Of a stretch of 48,563 nucleotides of DNA, positions 8,830 to 17,076 are shown piece after piece. The number at the start of each line of letters is the position of its first letter. Within the stretch, counting starts at the first letter, position 1. Source of the stretch: Clostridia bacterium (lineage in GTDB: Bacteria; Bacillota; Clostridia; TANB77; CAG-465); the NCBI GenBank assembly GCA_900772475.1, contig CAAHEI010000082.1, forward strand, positions 1 through 48,563. Direction: 5' to 3'. The notes under the pieces are model-generated. The model saw only the letters and a list, made by a program, of their open reading frames with translations, did no database searches and had not been told where the DNA came from. A program made the translations under genes and the position numbers.

Positions 8830-9325
8830 TTAAAACAAGTTTTATATATATGAAAAAGTTTTTTTCTTGTTTACCGTTCATTTTATTCTAATTTTGTATA
8901 GGAATCGTCTTTATATTTTTTATTATGGAAAGTTAAAAATTAAATTTTAACTCTAAATTTATCTTACATATACCACCTTCTTTCAATAATTTATTCTCTA
9001 TATATTAAAATCCTACAAGGATTTATCTTCTTTATTTACAAATAATCGTTATCATATATCACCTCCTAAAAATTGCATCTTGAGTTAATAACGTCTATTG
9101 CTATCACCTCCTTAGATTCTTATTTTAATATATTTAATAACATTAATAGTTAATTATTATCTGCATTTACAGAATATTCTTTCTATCTATATCACCCCTC
9201 TCAATAAATTTATTAATTCTATATATTTACAGGCTATACATAGCCAAATCAGTTTTCATATTTACTACATTATATTTTATAATATTAAGTATAGAACAAT
9301 TTAATTTGTACTATTTTCATTTACA
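8830..9325 (-). ncRNA. Putative ~0.5-kb transcript with repeated Shine-Dalgarno motifs and mini-ORFs
   Basis: This stretch has no ORF of normal size. Its minus strand has a promoter at one end (9331-9361) and an intrinsic terminator at the other (8804-8829). Between them are four strong 16S-complementary motifs: GAGAGGGGTGAT (near 9193-9202), AAGGAGGTGAT (near 9105-9113), TAGGAGGTGAT (near 9060-9068) and GAAGGTGG (near 8975-8981). The third is 6 nt from an ATG coding MITIICK then stop (9055-9032). The fourth precedes an ATG directly followed by TAA (8969-8964). Hairpins GGCTA/TAGCC (9232-9245) and AAATCCT/AGGATTT (about 9007-9023) also occur. It may be a regulatory RNA, leader-peptide array or decayed small-gene cluster. 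Confidence 0.4.
9032..9055 (-). CDS. Candidate 7-residue mini-ORF with perfect ribosome site
   Basis: ATG at 9055 encodes MITIICK and a stop. AGGAGG stands 6 nt upstream, within AGGAGGTGAT that fully matches the 16S rRNA 3' end. It would be a leader-type peptide if translated. Size alone gives no family evidence. Confidence 0.25.
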   Translation of the reverse strand: MITIICK

Positions 9326-9330
9326 ACTAA

Positions 9331-9361
9331 ATTATACTTTATAATTGTGATAGCTTTATGA
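9331..9361 (-). promoter_or_regulatory. Promoter with two-component-type box, twin of the one at 13825-13855
   Basis: On the minus strand TCATAAAGCTATCACA (9361-9346) is followed by 9 nt and TATAAT (9336-9331). The promoter of the response regulator gene has TCATAAAACTATCACA, 9 nt and TATAAT. Identity of 15 of 16 bases plus the same spacing indicates shared control, with the box replacing a normal -35. An OmpR-type regulator binding here is inference. Confidence 0.55.
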
Positions 9362-9596
9362 TAATATAGTAAAATATATATGAATTAATAAATTGGCTAA
9401 CTAATAATAGTATTAATAATATTTTTCCCTCCTTTGATAGTTATATTATAACTTAACTTTATGATAAAAATTTATGTAAAAATTGAAATATTTATGAAAA
9501 AATATATAAAACATTGTTAAAACAGTTTAGTTATATTTACAAATTTTTTCTAGCACACTATTAAATTAATTTTTTTACTTTTTTCACCTTTTTTTA
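9362..9596. other. AT-rich intergenic DNA upstream of the PBP gene
   Basis: No gene seen. On the minus strand a second TATAAT (near 9450) is preceded by TCATAAAG and followed by AAAGGAGGG (9427-9434), but no ORF starts behind that ribosome-like site. It could be a further promoter of the minus transcript. Confidence 0.3.
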
Positions 9597-9625
9597 TTGA
9601 TAAATAAATAATCCTGAGGTATAAT
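9597..9625 (+). promoter_or_regulatory. Sigma-A promoter of the class A PBP gene
   Basis: TTGATA at 9597-9602, 17-bp spacer, TATAAT at 9620-9625. The ribosome site GGAGG is at 9641-9645. Confidence 0.8.
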
Positions 9626-9652
9626 TAAATAAGTAAATTCGGAGGAAAACAA

Positions 9653-11563
9653 ATGAGAAAATCAAAAGAAAAATATAGTCCAAAAAAAATAAAAAAAACT
9701 ATAATAGTTTCTTCGATAGTTGGAATAAGTATTGCAGCAATACTTATTTCTTGTCTTGTATATGCTTATGTGTATGTTAAAAATATATGTAAAGATATTT
9801 TAAAAGACAAATCAACTCAAGAACTATTAAATGGTAATTTAATAAATAATATGCAGATATCAAGCTATATATATGATAAAGACGGTAATCAAATAGGATA
9901 TCTATATGGAACAGAAAATAGGGTTGAAATAGAATACAAAGATCTACCTAAAAATTTAGTCAATGCAATTATTTCTATTGAAGACGAAAGATTTTTTGAG
10001 CATCATGGAGTTGATATAAAAAGAACATCAGCTGCAGTTCTAAATTATCTTTCAAATAAAAAAGATTCAAGCTTTGGTGGAAGTAGTATTACTCAACAAT
10101 TAGTAAAAAATCTAACCGATGATGACGAAACAAGTGTAACAAGAAAAATTCGTGAGTGGTATCGTGCATTTCTTTTGGAAACTAAATACAGTAAAGAAGA
10201 TATTCTTAAAATATATACTAATACCATATATTTGGGTGAAAACGCTTATGGTGTACAAGTTGCATCTAAAGTATATTTTGATAAACCCTTAACAGATTTA
10301 AATTTAGCAGAATCTGCTATTTTAGCTGCAACTATTCAGTCTCCTGAAGCTACAAACCCTTATACCAGCGAAAAATCAAAAGAAAGACTTTTAAATAGAC
10401 AAAAAGTAGTTTTGAATAAAATGTTAGAACTTGGAAAAATAACAACTGAAGAATATAATGAAGCACTAAACACGCAAGTAACATTTAAAAAGAGCTCTGA
10501 TATCAATCAAACTCAAACATATTTTGTTGACGCTGCAATTGAAGATGTTGCAAAAAATATTGCAAAAAAACAAAACATAACTTTTGAACAAGCAAAAAAA
10601 GATATTTACACTAAAGGTTATAAAATATATTCTACATTAGATCCAAGTATACAGCAAGTTATTGATAATACATATTCTAATACATCTATTTTCTATACTG
10701 ATTCTAACGGTGGATTTATGCAATCAGCAATGGTTGTCTTAGATCATAAAAATGGTAATGTTTTAGGCTTAATTGGAGGTGCAGGTAAAAAAGAAGGAAA
10801 TTTTGTTTTAAATCGTGCAACTCAAAGTTACAGACAGCCTGGTTCATGTATGAAACCTTTAGGAGCTTATGGTCCTGCCTTTGAATTAGGTACCCTTACT
10901 CCTGATTCATATGTTGAAGACTTACCTGTAAATATAAACGGATGGGCCCCAAAAAATTATTATAATTATTTTAATGGATATGTTACTGTAAGACAAGCTA
11001 TAGCAAAATCAATGAATCTTCCTGCAGTAAGAACTGTACAAAGTATGGACTTAAATTTTGCTTACAACTTTGCAAAAGAACTTGGTCTTAAGAGTTTATT
11101 ACCTACAGATAAAGCAATCGCCCCACTATCCCTTGGTGGACTTACAAAAGGTGTAAAACCTATTGAAATGGCAAATGCGTATGCAACAATAGCAAATAAC
11201 GGTATATATAACGAGCCAAAATTTTATACAAGAGTGGTAGACAAAGACGGAAATTTAATTTTAGAAGCAGATTATACAACAAAGAAGGTCATGAATGAAA
11301 ACACAGTAAATATGTTAAAATCATGTTTACAAGATGTTGTAAAATACGGTACAGCTTACGGATATGTTAACCTAGGAAACAATTTTGTTGCTGGTAAAAC
11401 TGGTAATACAGACGGTGATGTAGATCAATGGTTCTGTGGTTTTTCAGATAATTATACTATTGCTTGTTGGAATGGATATGATGAACCAAAAGCGATAAAT
11501 AGACCTTATCCATATGCTAGTGTAAGTTTATTCAATACAGTTATAAACGGAATCACTCATTAA
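9653..11563 (+). CDS. Class A penicillin-binding protein (glycosyltransferase/transpeptidase)
   Basis: 636 aa bifunctional peptidoglycan synthase. A short Lys-rich cytoplasmic tail and one membrane helix (about 16-42) are followed by a GT51 glycosyltransferase domain: catalytic Glu110 in EDERFFEHHG, GGSSITQQLVKN near 142-153, and a conserved AESAILAATIQSP block. The transpeptidase domain has SxxK as SCMK (Ser398, Lys401), SMN at 453-455 and KTG at 582-584. It polymerises lipid II and crosslinks stem peptides outside the membrane. The length is at the short end for the class, because nothing extends beyond the transpeptidase fold. The gene is monocistronic, between the gene-free region and the convergent two-component system. 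Confidence 0.93.
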   Translation: MRKSKEKYSPKKIKKTIIVSSIVGISIAAILISCLVYAYVYVKNICKDILKDKSTQELLNGNLINNMQISSYIYDKDGNQIGYLYGTENRVEIEYKDLPKNLVNAIISIEDERFFEHHGVDIKRTSAAVLNYLSNKKDSSFGGSSITQQLVKNLTDDDETSVTRKIREWYRAFLLETKYSKEDILKIYTNTIYLGENAYGVQVASKVYFDKPLTDLNLAESAILAATIQSPEATNPYTSEKSKERLLNRQKVVLNKMLELGKITTEEYNEALNTQVTFKKSSDINQTQTYFVDAAIEDVAKNIAKKQNITFEQAKKDIYTKGYKIYSTLDPSIQQVIDNTYSNTSIFYTDSNGGFMQSAMVVLDHKNGNVLGLIGGAGKKEGNFVLNRATQSYRQPGSCMKPLGAYGPAFELGTLTPDSYVEDLPVNINGWAPKNYYNYFNGYVTVRQAIAKSMNLPAVRTVQSMDLNFAYNFAKELGLKSLLPTDKAIAPLSLGGLTKGVKPIEMANAYATIANNGIYNEPKFYTRVVDKDGNLILEADYTTKKVMNENTVNMLKSCLQDVVKYGTAYGYVNLGNNFVAGKTGNTDGDVDQWFCGFSDNYTIACWNGYDEPKAINRPYPYASVSLFNTVINGITH

Positions 11564-11573
11564 AAAATATATA

Positions 11574-11614
11574 AAAATTAAAGCAGCTAGATTTTCTCTA
11601 GTTGCTTTAATTTT
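11574..11614. terminator. Bidirectional terminator between the PBP and histidine kinase genes
   Basis: Long stem (AAAGCAGCTAGA paired with TCTAGTTGCTTT, extended by AAAATT/AATTTT) with a 5-base loop. T-rich tails on both strands serve the two convergent genes. Confidence 0.8.
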
Positions 11615-11619
11615 ATTTA

Positions 11620-13131
11620 TTATTTATTTACTTGCTTATTATTTATTCTTTCTGATTTAGCTATTTTAGCAATTTCTTTTTTAGGTTTATTTACCCTACC
11701 TAATTCAAACCAAAAACAAGCTCCTTTAGTATATTCACTCTCAACTCCATAATCAGCTTTATGAATATCTAATATATTTTTTACTATTGAAAGTCCTAGT
11801 CCACTTCCAGAATCAGGTCTTTTAAAAGATTCAGTAGATTTGTAATATCTACTCCAAATATGTGGTAAATCTTCTTTCTTTATACCAATTCCATTATCTA
11901 TTACAGATATTTTCACTTTTTTTGGTGATAAATCTATTTTTACCTTTATTTCTTTACTATTCCCACTATGATTTATTGCGTTAGAAATTAAGTTATATAA
12001 CACCTGTTGTATTTTAGACTTATCCACCCTCACATATGCTTCTTTTGGAATATCAGTAACTAGGTTAAAATCTGACAAATTGTTTGCCATTTTAAATCTT
12101 TCAACTATATTTTTTACAAGTTCACAAATATCTACTGTTTCCTTATTTAAAACTAAAAGTCCAGACTCAATTTTAGATATATCCATCATATCATTTACAA
12201 GAGTTGTTAATCTATCTGTTTCATCAATAATTACTTTCAGATGCTCTTCTCTTTTCTCTTTATTATCACCTGATAAATCCCTAATCATTTCAGAATATGC
12301 CTTTATCATTGTAAGAGGTGTTCTTAAATCATGTGAAACATTTGCAATTAATTCTTTTTTTATTTTATCAGTTTTTGCCAGTTCCTTAGTTGTAAAATTA
12401 AGTGTATCAGCTAGATCATCCAATTCTTTATATCCTGCCTTTTCAAATATAACATTATAATTTCCTCTAGCTAGTTTTTTTGTTTCTTCATTTATATTTT
12501 TTATTGGTCTAGACAATCTTCTAGAAATAAATACAGAAATTATAGATGCAATCAAAAGTGCTATAAATGTTATATACAAAAGTTGACTTTGAAGAACTGT
12601 TGTAGTTGCATCAATAGGATCTATAGAAGATACAATAACAAGATAATTTCCAGAATCTTGCATGAACATTCCATATACATATAACTCACTTTTAAATCTA
12701 TCAATTTTCAAAGTATAATTTACTCTTTTAGTTGGGCTTGATTGTATTTTTTCAACAAACTCACTAGTATCAATAGTAACAGGTCTTGTTGGCATTTGAG
12801 TTATATTACCTTGTCCTGAAGAATTATTTGATGAATATATCATATTTGAATCTTCACCAAATATAAATACAGACGCAGCATTTTTATATGCAATATTGTC
12901 TATATAATTTTCATAAGTATCAGAATTATCATATTCAATTTCTATACTATCTGCTATTTTATGTACTTCACTTTTTTTCATTGAACTATAATAACTCTGA
13001 ATAAAAATTACTTGCATAAACCATAAAATTATAAAAAGAGAAATTGCAAAAATAAAAAAATACAACCATATTTTAAAAGTAAGCGTATTTTTATTTACTA
13101 AAATGAATTCTTTGATTTTATTATTCTTCAA
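11620..13131 (-). CDS. Two-component sensor histidine kinase
   Basis: 503 aa. Membrane helices at about 20-45 and 183-203 bracket a 140-residue extracellular sensor region. A HAMP segment (about 203-255) leads to the HisKA motif NVSHDLRTPL with phospho-accepting His267. ATPase boxes follow: N box (NAINHS), DNGIGI, and GSGLGLSIV. Start is TTG at 13131, overlapping the end of the response regulator gene by 11 bp, which implies coupled translation. The Lys/Arg-rich last 30 residues are a cytoplasmic tail. The signal is unknown. Position next to a PBP gene and the shared promoter box at 9346-9361 hint at cell-envelope control. Confidence 0.93.
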   Translation of the reverse strand: MKNNKIKEFILVNKNTLTFKIWLYFFIFAISLFIILWFMQVIFIQSYYSSMKKSEVHKIADSIEIEYDNSDTYENYIDNIAYKNAASVFIFGEDSNMIYSSNNSSGQGNITQMPTRPVTIDTSEFVEKIQSSPTKRVNYTLKIDRFKSELYVYGMFMQDSGNYLVIVSSIDPIDATTTVLQSQLLYITFIALLIASIISVFISRRLSRPIKNINEETKKLARGNYNVIFEKAGYKELDDLADTLNFTTKELAKTDKIKKELIANVSHDLRTPLTMIKAYSEMIRDLSGDNKEKREEHLKVIIDETDRLTTLVNDMMDISKIESGLLVLNKETVDICELVKNIVERFKMANNLSDFNLVTDIPKEAYVRVDKSKIQQVLYNLISNAINHSGNSKEIKVKIDLSPKKVKISVIDNGIGIKKEDLPHIWSRYYKSTESFKRPDSGSGLGLSIVKNILDIHKADYGVESEYTKGACFWFELGRVNKPKKEIAKIAKSERINNKQVNK

Positions 13132-13795
13132 ACTTATACCCCATCCCTCTAATTGTAGTTATCTTATCTCTATATTTTCCAATACTATTTCTTAGCATTT
13201 TTACATGAGTATCAACAGTCCTATCTTCACCAAAGAAATCATATCCCCAAACTTCATTTAATATTTTTTCTCTTGATAAAGCTATATTTTTATTCTTTAC
13301 CAAATATACAAGCAAATCATATTCCTTAGGTGTTAACTCTTTTTTCTTTCCGTCAACAATAACGACCCTACCAAGCATATCAATTTCCAATCCTTCATAT
13401 ATATATTTATCTTCCTTTTTTTCAGTTTTACTATTATTTTTTACTCTTGATGTTATTGCAGCTACTCTTGCCATTACTTCTTTTGGACTGAATGGTTTTA
13501 CAACATAGTCATCTATCCCAATTTCGAATCCAAACAATTTATCATACTCTTCTCCTCTTGCAGAAAGCATAAGTACAGGTATATTTTTAGTTTTTCTTAT
13601 CTCCTTTATGGCAGAAAATCCGTCAAGCTTTGGCATCATTACATCCATTATAATAATATCAAAATCTTTCTCTTTACATATTTCTACAGCTTGCATTCCG
13701 TTACCTGCTTCTTCTACTTCATAACCTTCAAATTTTGCATATTCTTTTATTACATTACGAATATTTACCTCATCATCAACAACTAATATTTTCAA
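13121..13795 (-). CDS. OmpR/PhoB-family response regulator
   Basis: 224 aa. The receiver domain has the acidic pair (VVDDE), phospho-accepting Asp51 in IIMDVMMP and Lys in VVKPFSP. The winged-helix DNA-binding domain ends in TIRGMGYKFEE, with the recognition-helix region RTVDTHVKMLR. I take the TTG at 13795 as start because GAGGGGAT precedes it; an upstream ATG at 13822 lacks a ribosome site. It is the first gene of the operon with the kinase. Its promoter carries a 16-bp box also found at 9346-9361, so autoregulation plus at least one further target is likely. Confidence 0.93.
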   Translation of the reverse strand: MKILVVDDEVNIRNVIKEYAKFEGYEVEEAGNGMQAVEICKEKDFDIIIMDVMMPKLDGFSAIKEIRKTKNIPVLMLSARGEEYDKLFGFEIGIDDYVVKPFSPKEVMARVAAITSRVKNNSKTEKKEDKYIYEGLEIDMLGRVVIVDGKKKELTPKEYDLLVYLVKNKNIALSREKILNEVWGYDFFGEDRTVDTHVKMLRNSIGKYRDKITTIRGMGYKFEE

Positions 13796-13824
13796 ATTAT
13801 CCCCTCGCTTTAACATACACACAT

Positions 13825-13855
13825 ATTATATATCATTTTTGTGATAGTTTTATGA
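13825..13855 (-). promoter_or_regulatory. Two-component operon promoter with 16-bp box
   Basis: Minus strand: TCATAAAACTATCACA (13855-13840), 9 nt, TATAAT (13830-13825). Further upstream ACATAAAGT looks like another half-site, giving direct repeats of the kind OmpR-family regulators bind. The box is shared with 9346-9361. Confidence 0.6.
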
Positions 13856-13950
13856 ACTTTATGTAAAACATGCAATTTCACGTTTATTATATCATATTAT
13901 AATAAAAATATACAGATAAATTTAGTATTAAAATAAACAAAAGTAAACTT

Positions 13951-14031
13951 GTGCTTCTCTATGTGGTTGGCGATATCTACCTCCATTACGAACTTTCACC
14001 GATTAGTTAAGCTACATGCATGTTGCACCCC
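13951..14031 (-). mobile_element. Probable 5' fragment of a group II intron, downstream of a terminator
   Basis: About 80 bases of higher-GC, non-coding sequence on the minus strand begin GTGCAAC directly after the nucleoside kinase terminator. They contain GGTGAAAGT, a motif typical of domain I of group II introns and also present in the clearer remnant at 20990-21409. The rest of the element is gone. Position immediately 3' of a terminator hairpin suits class C introns. The short length makes this a probable, not certain, call. Confidence 0.4.
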
Positions 14032-14070
14032 AAAAAATAGAGTATCGAACAATTGTCCAATACTCTATTT
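14032..14070 (-). terminator. Intrinsic terminator of the nucleoside kinase gene
   Basis: On the minus strand AAATAGAGTATTG pairs with CGATACTCTATTT around a short AT loop, followed by T6. Confidence 0.85.
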
Positions 14071-14081
14071 AAAGTTACAAT

Positions 14082-15722
14082 TTAACGTTTAAAGCATCCA
14101 TTTCCAATAAATTCTTTAAGAATAGAATCTTTTGGAATATATGTTGTTTCTATCGGTAAAAAGTTATTTAAAAGTTTATACAGTCTCCTTGCATCTGAAT
14201 AATACATACTAGTTTCTGGAATTTTTAAAAGCAATTTTTCCGCAAATGGTTTTAAAACTCCAAGTTCATATACAAGATTTGTATTAAATATTGCATCTAC
14301 AAGATTAACATATGGAAAAATATTTTTCTTTTCACCATCTAAAACTTTTTTCCAATTACTTAAAGTATCCTCTGGTCTTACCCCCCTTGTATCTGAATCT
14401 CTGACAATTCTACGGATAAGCCTTGTATCATTTGAAGATACTTTAGTAAAATGGTCAAGTCCCAGTGTCACCAATGGTGCAAGATATATTTTAAATGACT
14501 TCGCATTTATTAATTCATGAACTTTTGGATTTAAAGCATGAATTCCTTCAATAATCAAAATATCATCTATTGACATATACAAAACATTGTTATTGTAAAA
14601 TTCCTTTTTGGAGCATTTAAAATTATACTCTGGGACACGTACACTGTTACCATTAAGTAAACTGTTCATTTGAATACTAAACAACTTAAGATCAAGATTA
14701 TTTATTGATTCATAATCTTTTTTTCCATCAACAACAGGAATTTTTTCCAAATCATGAAAATAATTATCCATAGATATATGTATTGCCCTTTTTCCGACTA
14801 TTTTAAGTCCATCTTCAAGCTTTTGAGAAAATGTTGTTTTTCCAGATGATGAAGGACCAGCAATAAATATTGCTCTAATATCTCTATCAGAAGTTATTTT
14901 CTTCAAAATTTCCAAAATTCTCTGAGAATGATTAAGTTCAGCATAACGTATATCATTTGAAATTGTATCTCCAAGTACATGAATATTTAAATCAGATACG
15001 CTGTTTATTCCAATATTCTCTTCAAATTCTTTGAATTTATTAAATTCATTTATAACGTTATTTGATATAACTTCTGTATTAATTTTATTAATGTTATCAT
15101 CATCTGGCAAAAATAAAATAGCACCATCCTTATATGGTTTTATTTCAAAATTTGTTATATATCCTGTTGTTGGTGCAACAATTCCATATAGATAGTTATA
15201 GTAATTGTCACATTCATAAAAAGTATAATTATCCTTGGTCTTTATCCTGAAGTTATCGAGCTGATGTTCAGAGCCCAAACATTTATATATCTTCCTTGCA
15301 CCCTCATAAGAAAGTTTATGCTTTGTTATGCGAATATTATACATAATAATATTCCACATTTTCTCTCTTATATCTTCGATTAGTTTTTTGTCAACTTGCT
15401 GCTTAAACCGAATAAAATAATTATTTTGTATTTTATTCGTAAACTCAATTTTATCCATGTTAAGTGATAAATCATAACATGCCTTTAAAAAAATAAGCTT
15501 TAGAGTACGAGCATAAATCCTCTTACCTTCATCAGAGTAAAATGTTATGGGTTCAACTACAGAATCTTCAACAAGTTTATAATATATTGAATGAATACTG
15601 TTGTTTACCTTCACAGCCAAAATCCTTTTATTATCATCACTTAAACAATCTTTTACCATTGTTTCCTCTTTGACAGTTTTTGTTTTACCTTCAATTTCAA
15701 TTTTTATCATGTTAGTTAACAT
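14082..15722 (-). CDS. Nucleoside (uridine-type) kinase with N-terminal TGS/editing-like region
   Basis: 546 aa. The C-terminal half is a phosphoribulokinase/uridine kinase-type domain with Walker A GPSSSGKT (289-296), ISMDNYF, DYESINNLD and an IIEGIHALNP block. The first 230 residues resemble the TGS plus second-additional-domain arrangement of threonyl-tRNA synthetase, as in the known long Firmicute nucleoside kinases. It probably phosphorylates uridine or cytidine in the cytoplasm; substrate specificity is inferred from family. Start ATG 15722 has GGAGG 8 nt upstream, preferred over the ATG four codons in. Monocistronic, with its own promoter and terminator. Confidence 0.85.
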   Translation of the reverse strand: MLTNMIKIEIEGKTKTVKEETMVKDCLSDDNKRILAVKVNNSIHSIYYKLVEDSVVEPITFYSDEGKRIYARTLKLIFLKACYDLSLNMDKIEFTNKIQNNYFIRFKQQVDKKLIEDIREKMWNIIMYNIRITKHKLSYEGARKIYKCLGSEHQLDNFRIKTKDNYTFYECDNYYNYLYGIVAPTTGYITNFEIKPYKDGAILFLPDDDNINKINTEVISNNVINEFNKFKEFEENIGINSVSDLNIHVLGDTISNDIRYAELNHSQRILEILKKITSDRDIRAIFIAGPSSSGKTTFSQKLEDGLKIVGKRAIHISMDNYFHDLEKIPVVDGKKDYESINNLDLKLFSIQMNSLLNGNSVRVPEYNFKCSKKEFYNNNVLYMSIDDILIIEGIHALNPKVHELINAKSFKIYLAPLVTLGLDHFTKVSSNDTRLIRRIVRDSDTRGVRPEDTLSNWKKVLDGEKKNIFPYVNLVDAIFNTNLVYELGVLKPFAEKLLLKIPETSMYYSDARRLYKLLNNFLPIETTYIPKDSILKEFIGNGCFKR

Positions 15723-15773
15723 AATATAGTCCTCCTTTGTATAACAATATGATTAAATTTTAATGTATCTATT

Positions 15774-15802
15774 ATTATATCAAAGTTATTCTTTATTTTC
15801 AA
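15774..15802 (-). promoter_or_regulatory. Sigma-A promoter of the nucleoside kinase gene
   Basis: Minus strand TTGAAA (15802-15797), 17-bp spacer, TATAAT (15779-15774). Confidence 0.75.
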
Positions 15803-15818
15803 GTTTTATGACAACTTT

Positions 15819-16187
15819 TTACATTTTTTTTAATGATATATCGTTATTCATTTCTGCTATAATCCATTTCATTATAACATTTACAACATATTCTATTTGC
15901 TCGCAACTTAAATTAGTACCTGCCTTTATTTTATACCACTTATATAAACATCCTCTACAACATGTGGCTGTAGCATGCTGCGCAATAAAAACAGGATGTC
16001 CTCTCATCGGTGTTTGTTTACCATCATTTAATATTTGTGATGGTGCCAAACGTTTTTTTACAAAATCATATGCATGTTCTCTTATTTTATCTAAACCCTT
16101 ATTAGTGACATATTCTTTATCTTTTCTACTTAAATGAAAACTACTTCTAAATTTTGATTTAGATAATTTACAAAAAATATCTTCCAT
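15819..16187 (-). CDS. DUF4186 family protein
   Basis: 122 aa, full length for this small family. The conserved core is plain: KSKFRSSFHLS, KGLDKIREHAYDFVKKRLAP, NDGKQTPMRGHPVFIAQHAT and ATCCRGCLYKWY. The His and paired Cys residues suggest a metal site or a nucleic-acid role, but no function is established that I know of. The start ATG has AGAGGAG upstream. No functional tie to its neighbours is visible. Confidence 0.85.
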   Translation of the reverse strand: MEDIFCKLSKSKFRSSFHLSRKDKEYVTNKGLDKIREHAYDFVKKRLAPSQILNDGKQTPMRGHPVFIAQHATATCCRGCLYKWYKIKAGTNLSCEQIEYVVNVIMKWIIAEMNNDISLKKM

Positions 16188-16281
16188 TATTCTCCTCTAA
16201 TTTTATTAGTTAAATTTACAGATTAATTTCTCCATCACTACAAATTACTTTAGTTATACTTTACTATATTATTTGTCATAT

Positions 16282-17007
16282 TTATATGCTTTTTTTAATA
16301 AATATTTTGTGAATTATTTTCTCTAATAGTTTTTGTAAATTTATTGATACACTTTTATCTATTTTTTCTTGCAATATTTCATTATTTGATATAATCCTAA
16401 TTCCAATGCATGGAATATTGAATTTTTCACATACACAATAGCAACTAATACTTTCCATATCTTCACAATCACACTTAAACTTTTCTCTTATCCAAGATAT
16501 TCTATCACATTCTCTATTAAATATATCTCCACTTCCTAAGGTACCAATACATACTTTATTTTCATAAATATTATTAAACTCATTTCTAAATATTTGAGTA
16601 TAACTTTCCTCAGTAACTTTTGCATCAATTGCTCTTTTATTTAATTCCCAGTTAAGAGAGTTTGACCCTTCACCTTGATATAACATTGGAGTTTTATACG
16701 CATTTATATTACAACATCTTTTTCCTATTACAATATCTCCAATATGTAAGTCATTAGAATAAGCTCCTGCTATTCCTTGATTTATAACAAAAGTAGGATT
16801 AAAAGACATAATACCTATAGTCGTTGCCATTGTTGAATTTACAACTCCAACCAAAGTTTTTGATATTACAACATTTACATCGTTTATATTTCCTAAATAA
16901 AATTCAAACCCAGATATTTCTTTCTTTACTTTGTTATTCATTTTACTTAATAAATAATTAATTTCAATATCTAGTGCACCTTGTATTAATACAATATTTT
17001 TCTTCAT
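16282..17007 (-). CDS. Methylthioadenosine/S-adenosylhomocysteine nucleosidase-like protein
   Basis: 241 aa, phosphorylase/nucleosidase (PNP_UDP_1) fold. Visible motifs: NQGIAGAYS, GTLGSGD and CEDMES, where the Glu/Met/Glu segment contacts ribose in MTA/SAH nucleosidases. It would hydrolyse MTA or SAH to adenine and a thioribose product, feeding methyl-cycle salvage. It is unusually Cys-rich around CDCEDMES, and its N-terminus (VLIQGALDIE) diverges from the usual start pattern. Another nucleoside substrate is possible. GAGGTGA precedes the ATG at 17007. Confidence 0.75.
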   Translation of the reverse strand: MKKNIVLIQGALDIEINYLLSKMNNKVKKEISGFEFYLGNINDVNVVISKTLVGVVNSTMATTIGIMSFNPTFVINQGIAGAYSNDLHIGDIVIGKRCCNINAYKTPMLYQGEGSNSLNWELNKRAIDAKVTEESYTQIFRNEFNNIYENKVCIGTLGSGDIFNRECDRISWIREKFKCDCEDMESISCYCVCEKFNIPCIGIRIISNNEILQEKIDKSVSINLQKLLEKIIHKIFIKKSI

Positions 17008-17031
17008 TATTTCACCTCATATACTAATAAA

Positions 17032-17063
17032 CCTGCTATAACATATACACGCATTATGGCAGG
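17032..17063 (-). terminator. Weak hairpin after the AAA ATPase pseudogene
   Basis: CCTGC/GCAGG-based stem with AT extension, then TTTATT on the minus strand. Confidence 0.4.
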
Positions 17064-17076
17064 CTTTAATTCTAGG

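Noticed and set aside
9459..9500. TTTATG repeats near 9460-9500 as additional regulator boxes
   Set aside because: Spacing does not match the two good boxes and such hexamers are frequent in this AT-rich DNA.
15763..16137. Plus-strand 124-aa ORF opposite DUF4186
   Set aside because: The minus strand encodes a well-conserved family; the plus frame has no ribosome site and is its shadow.
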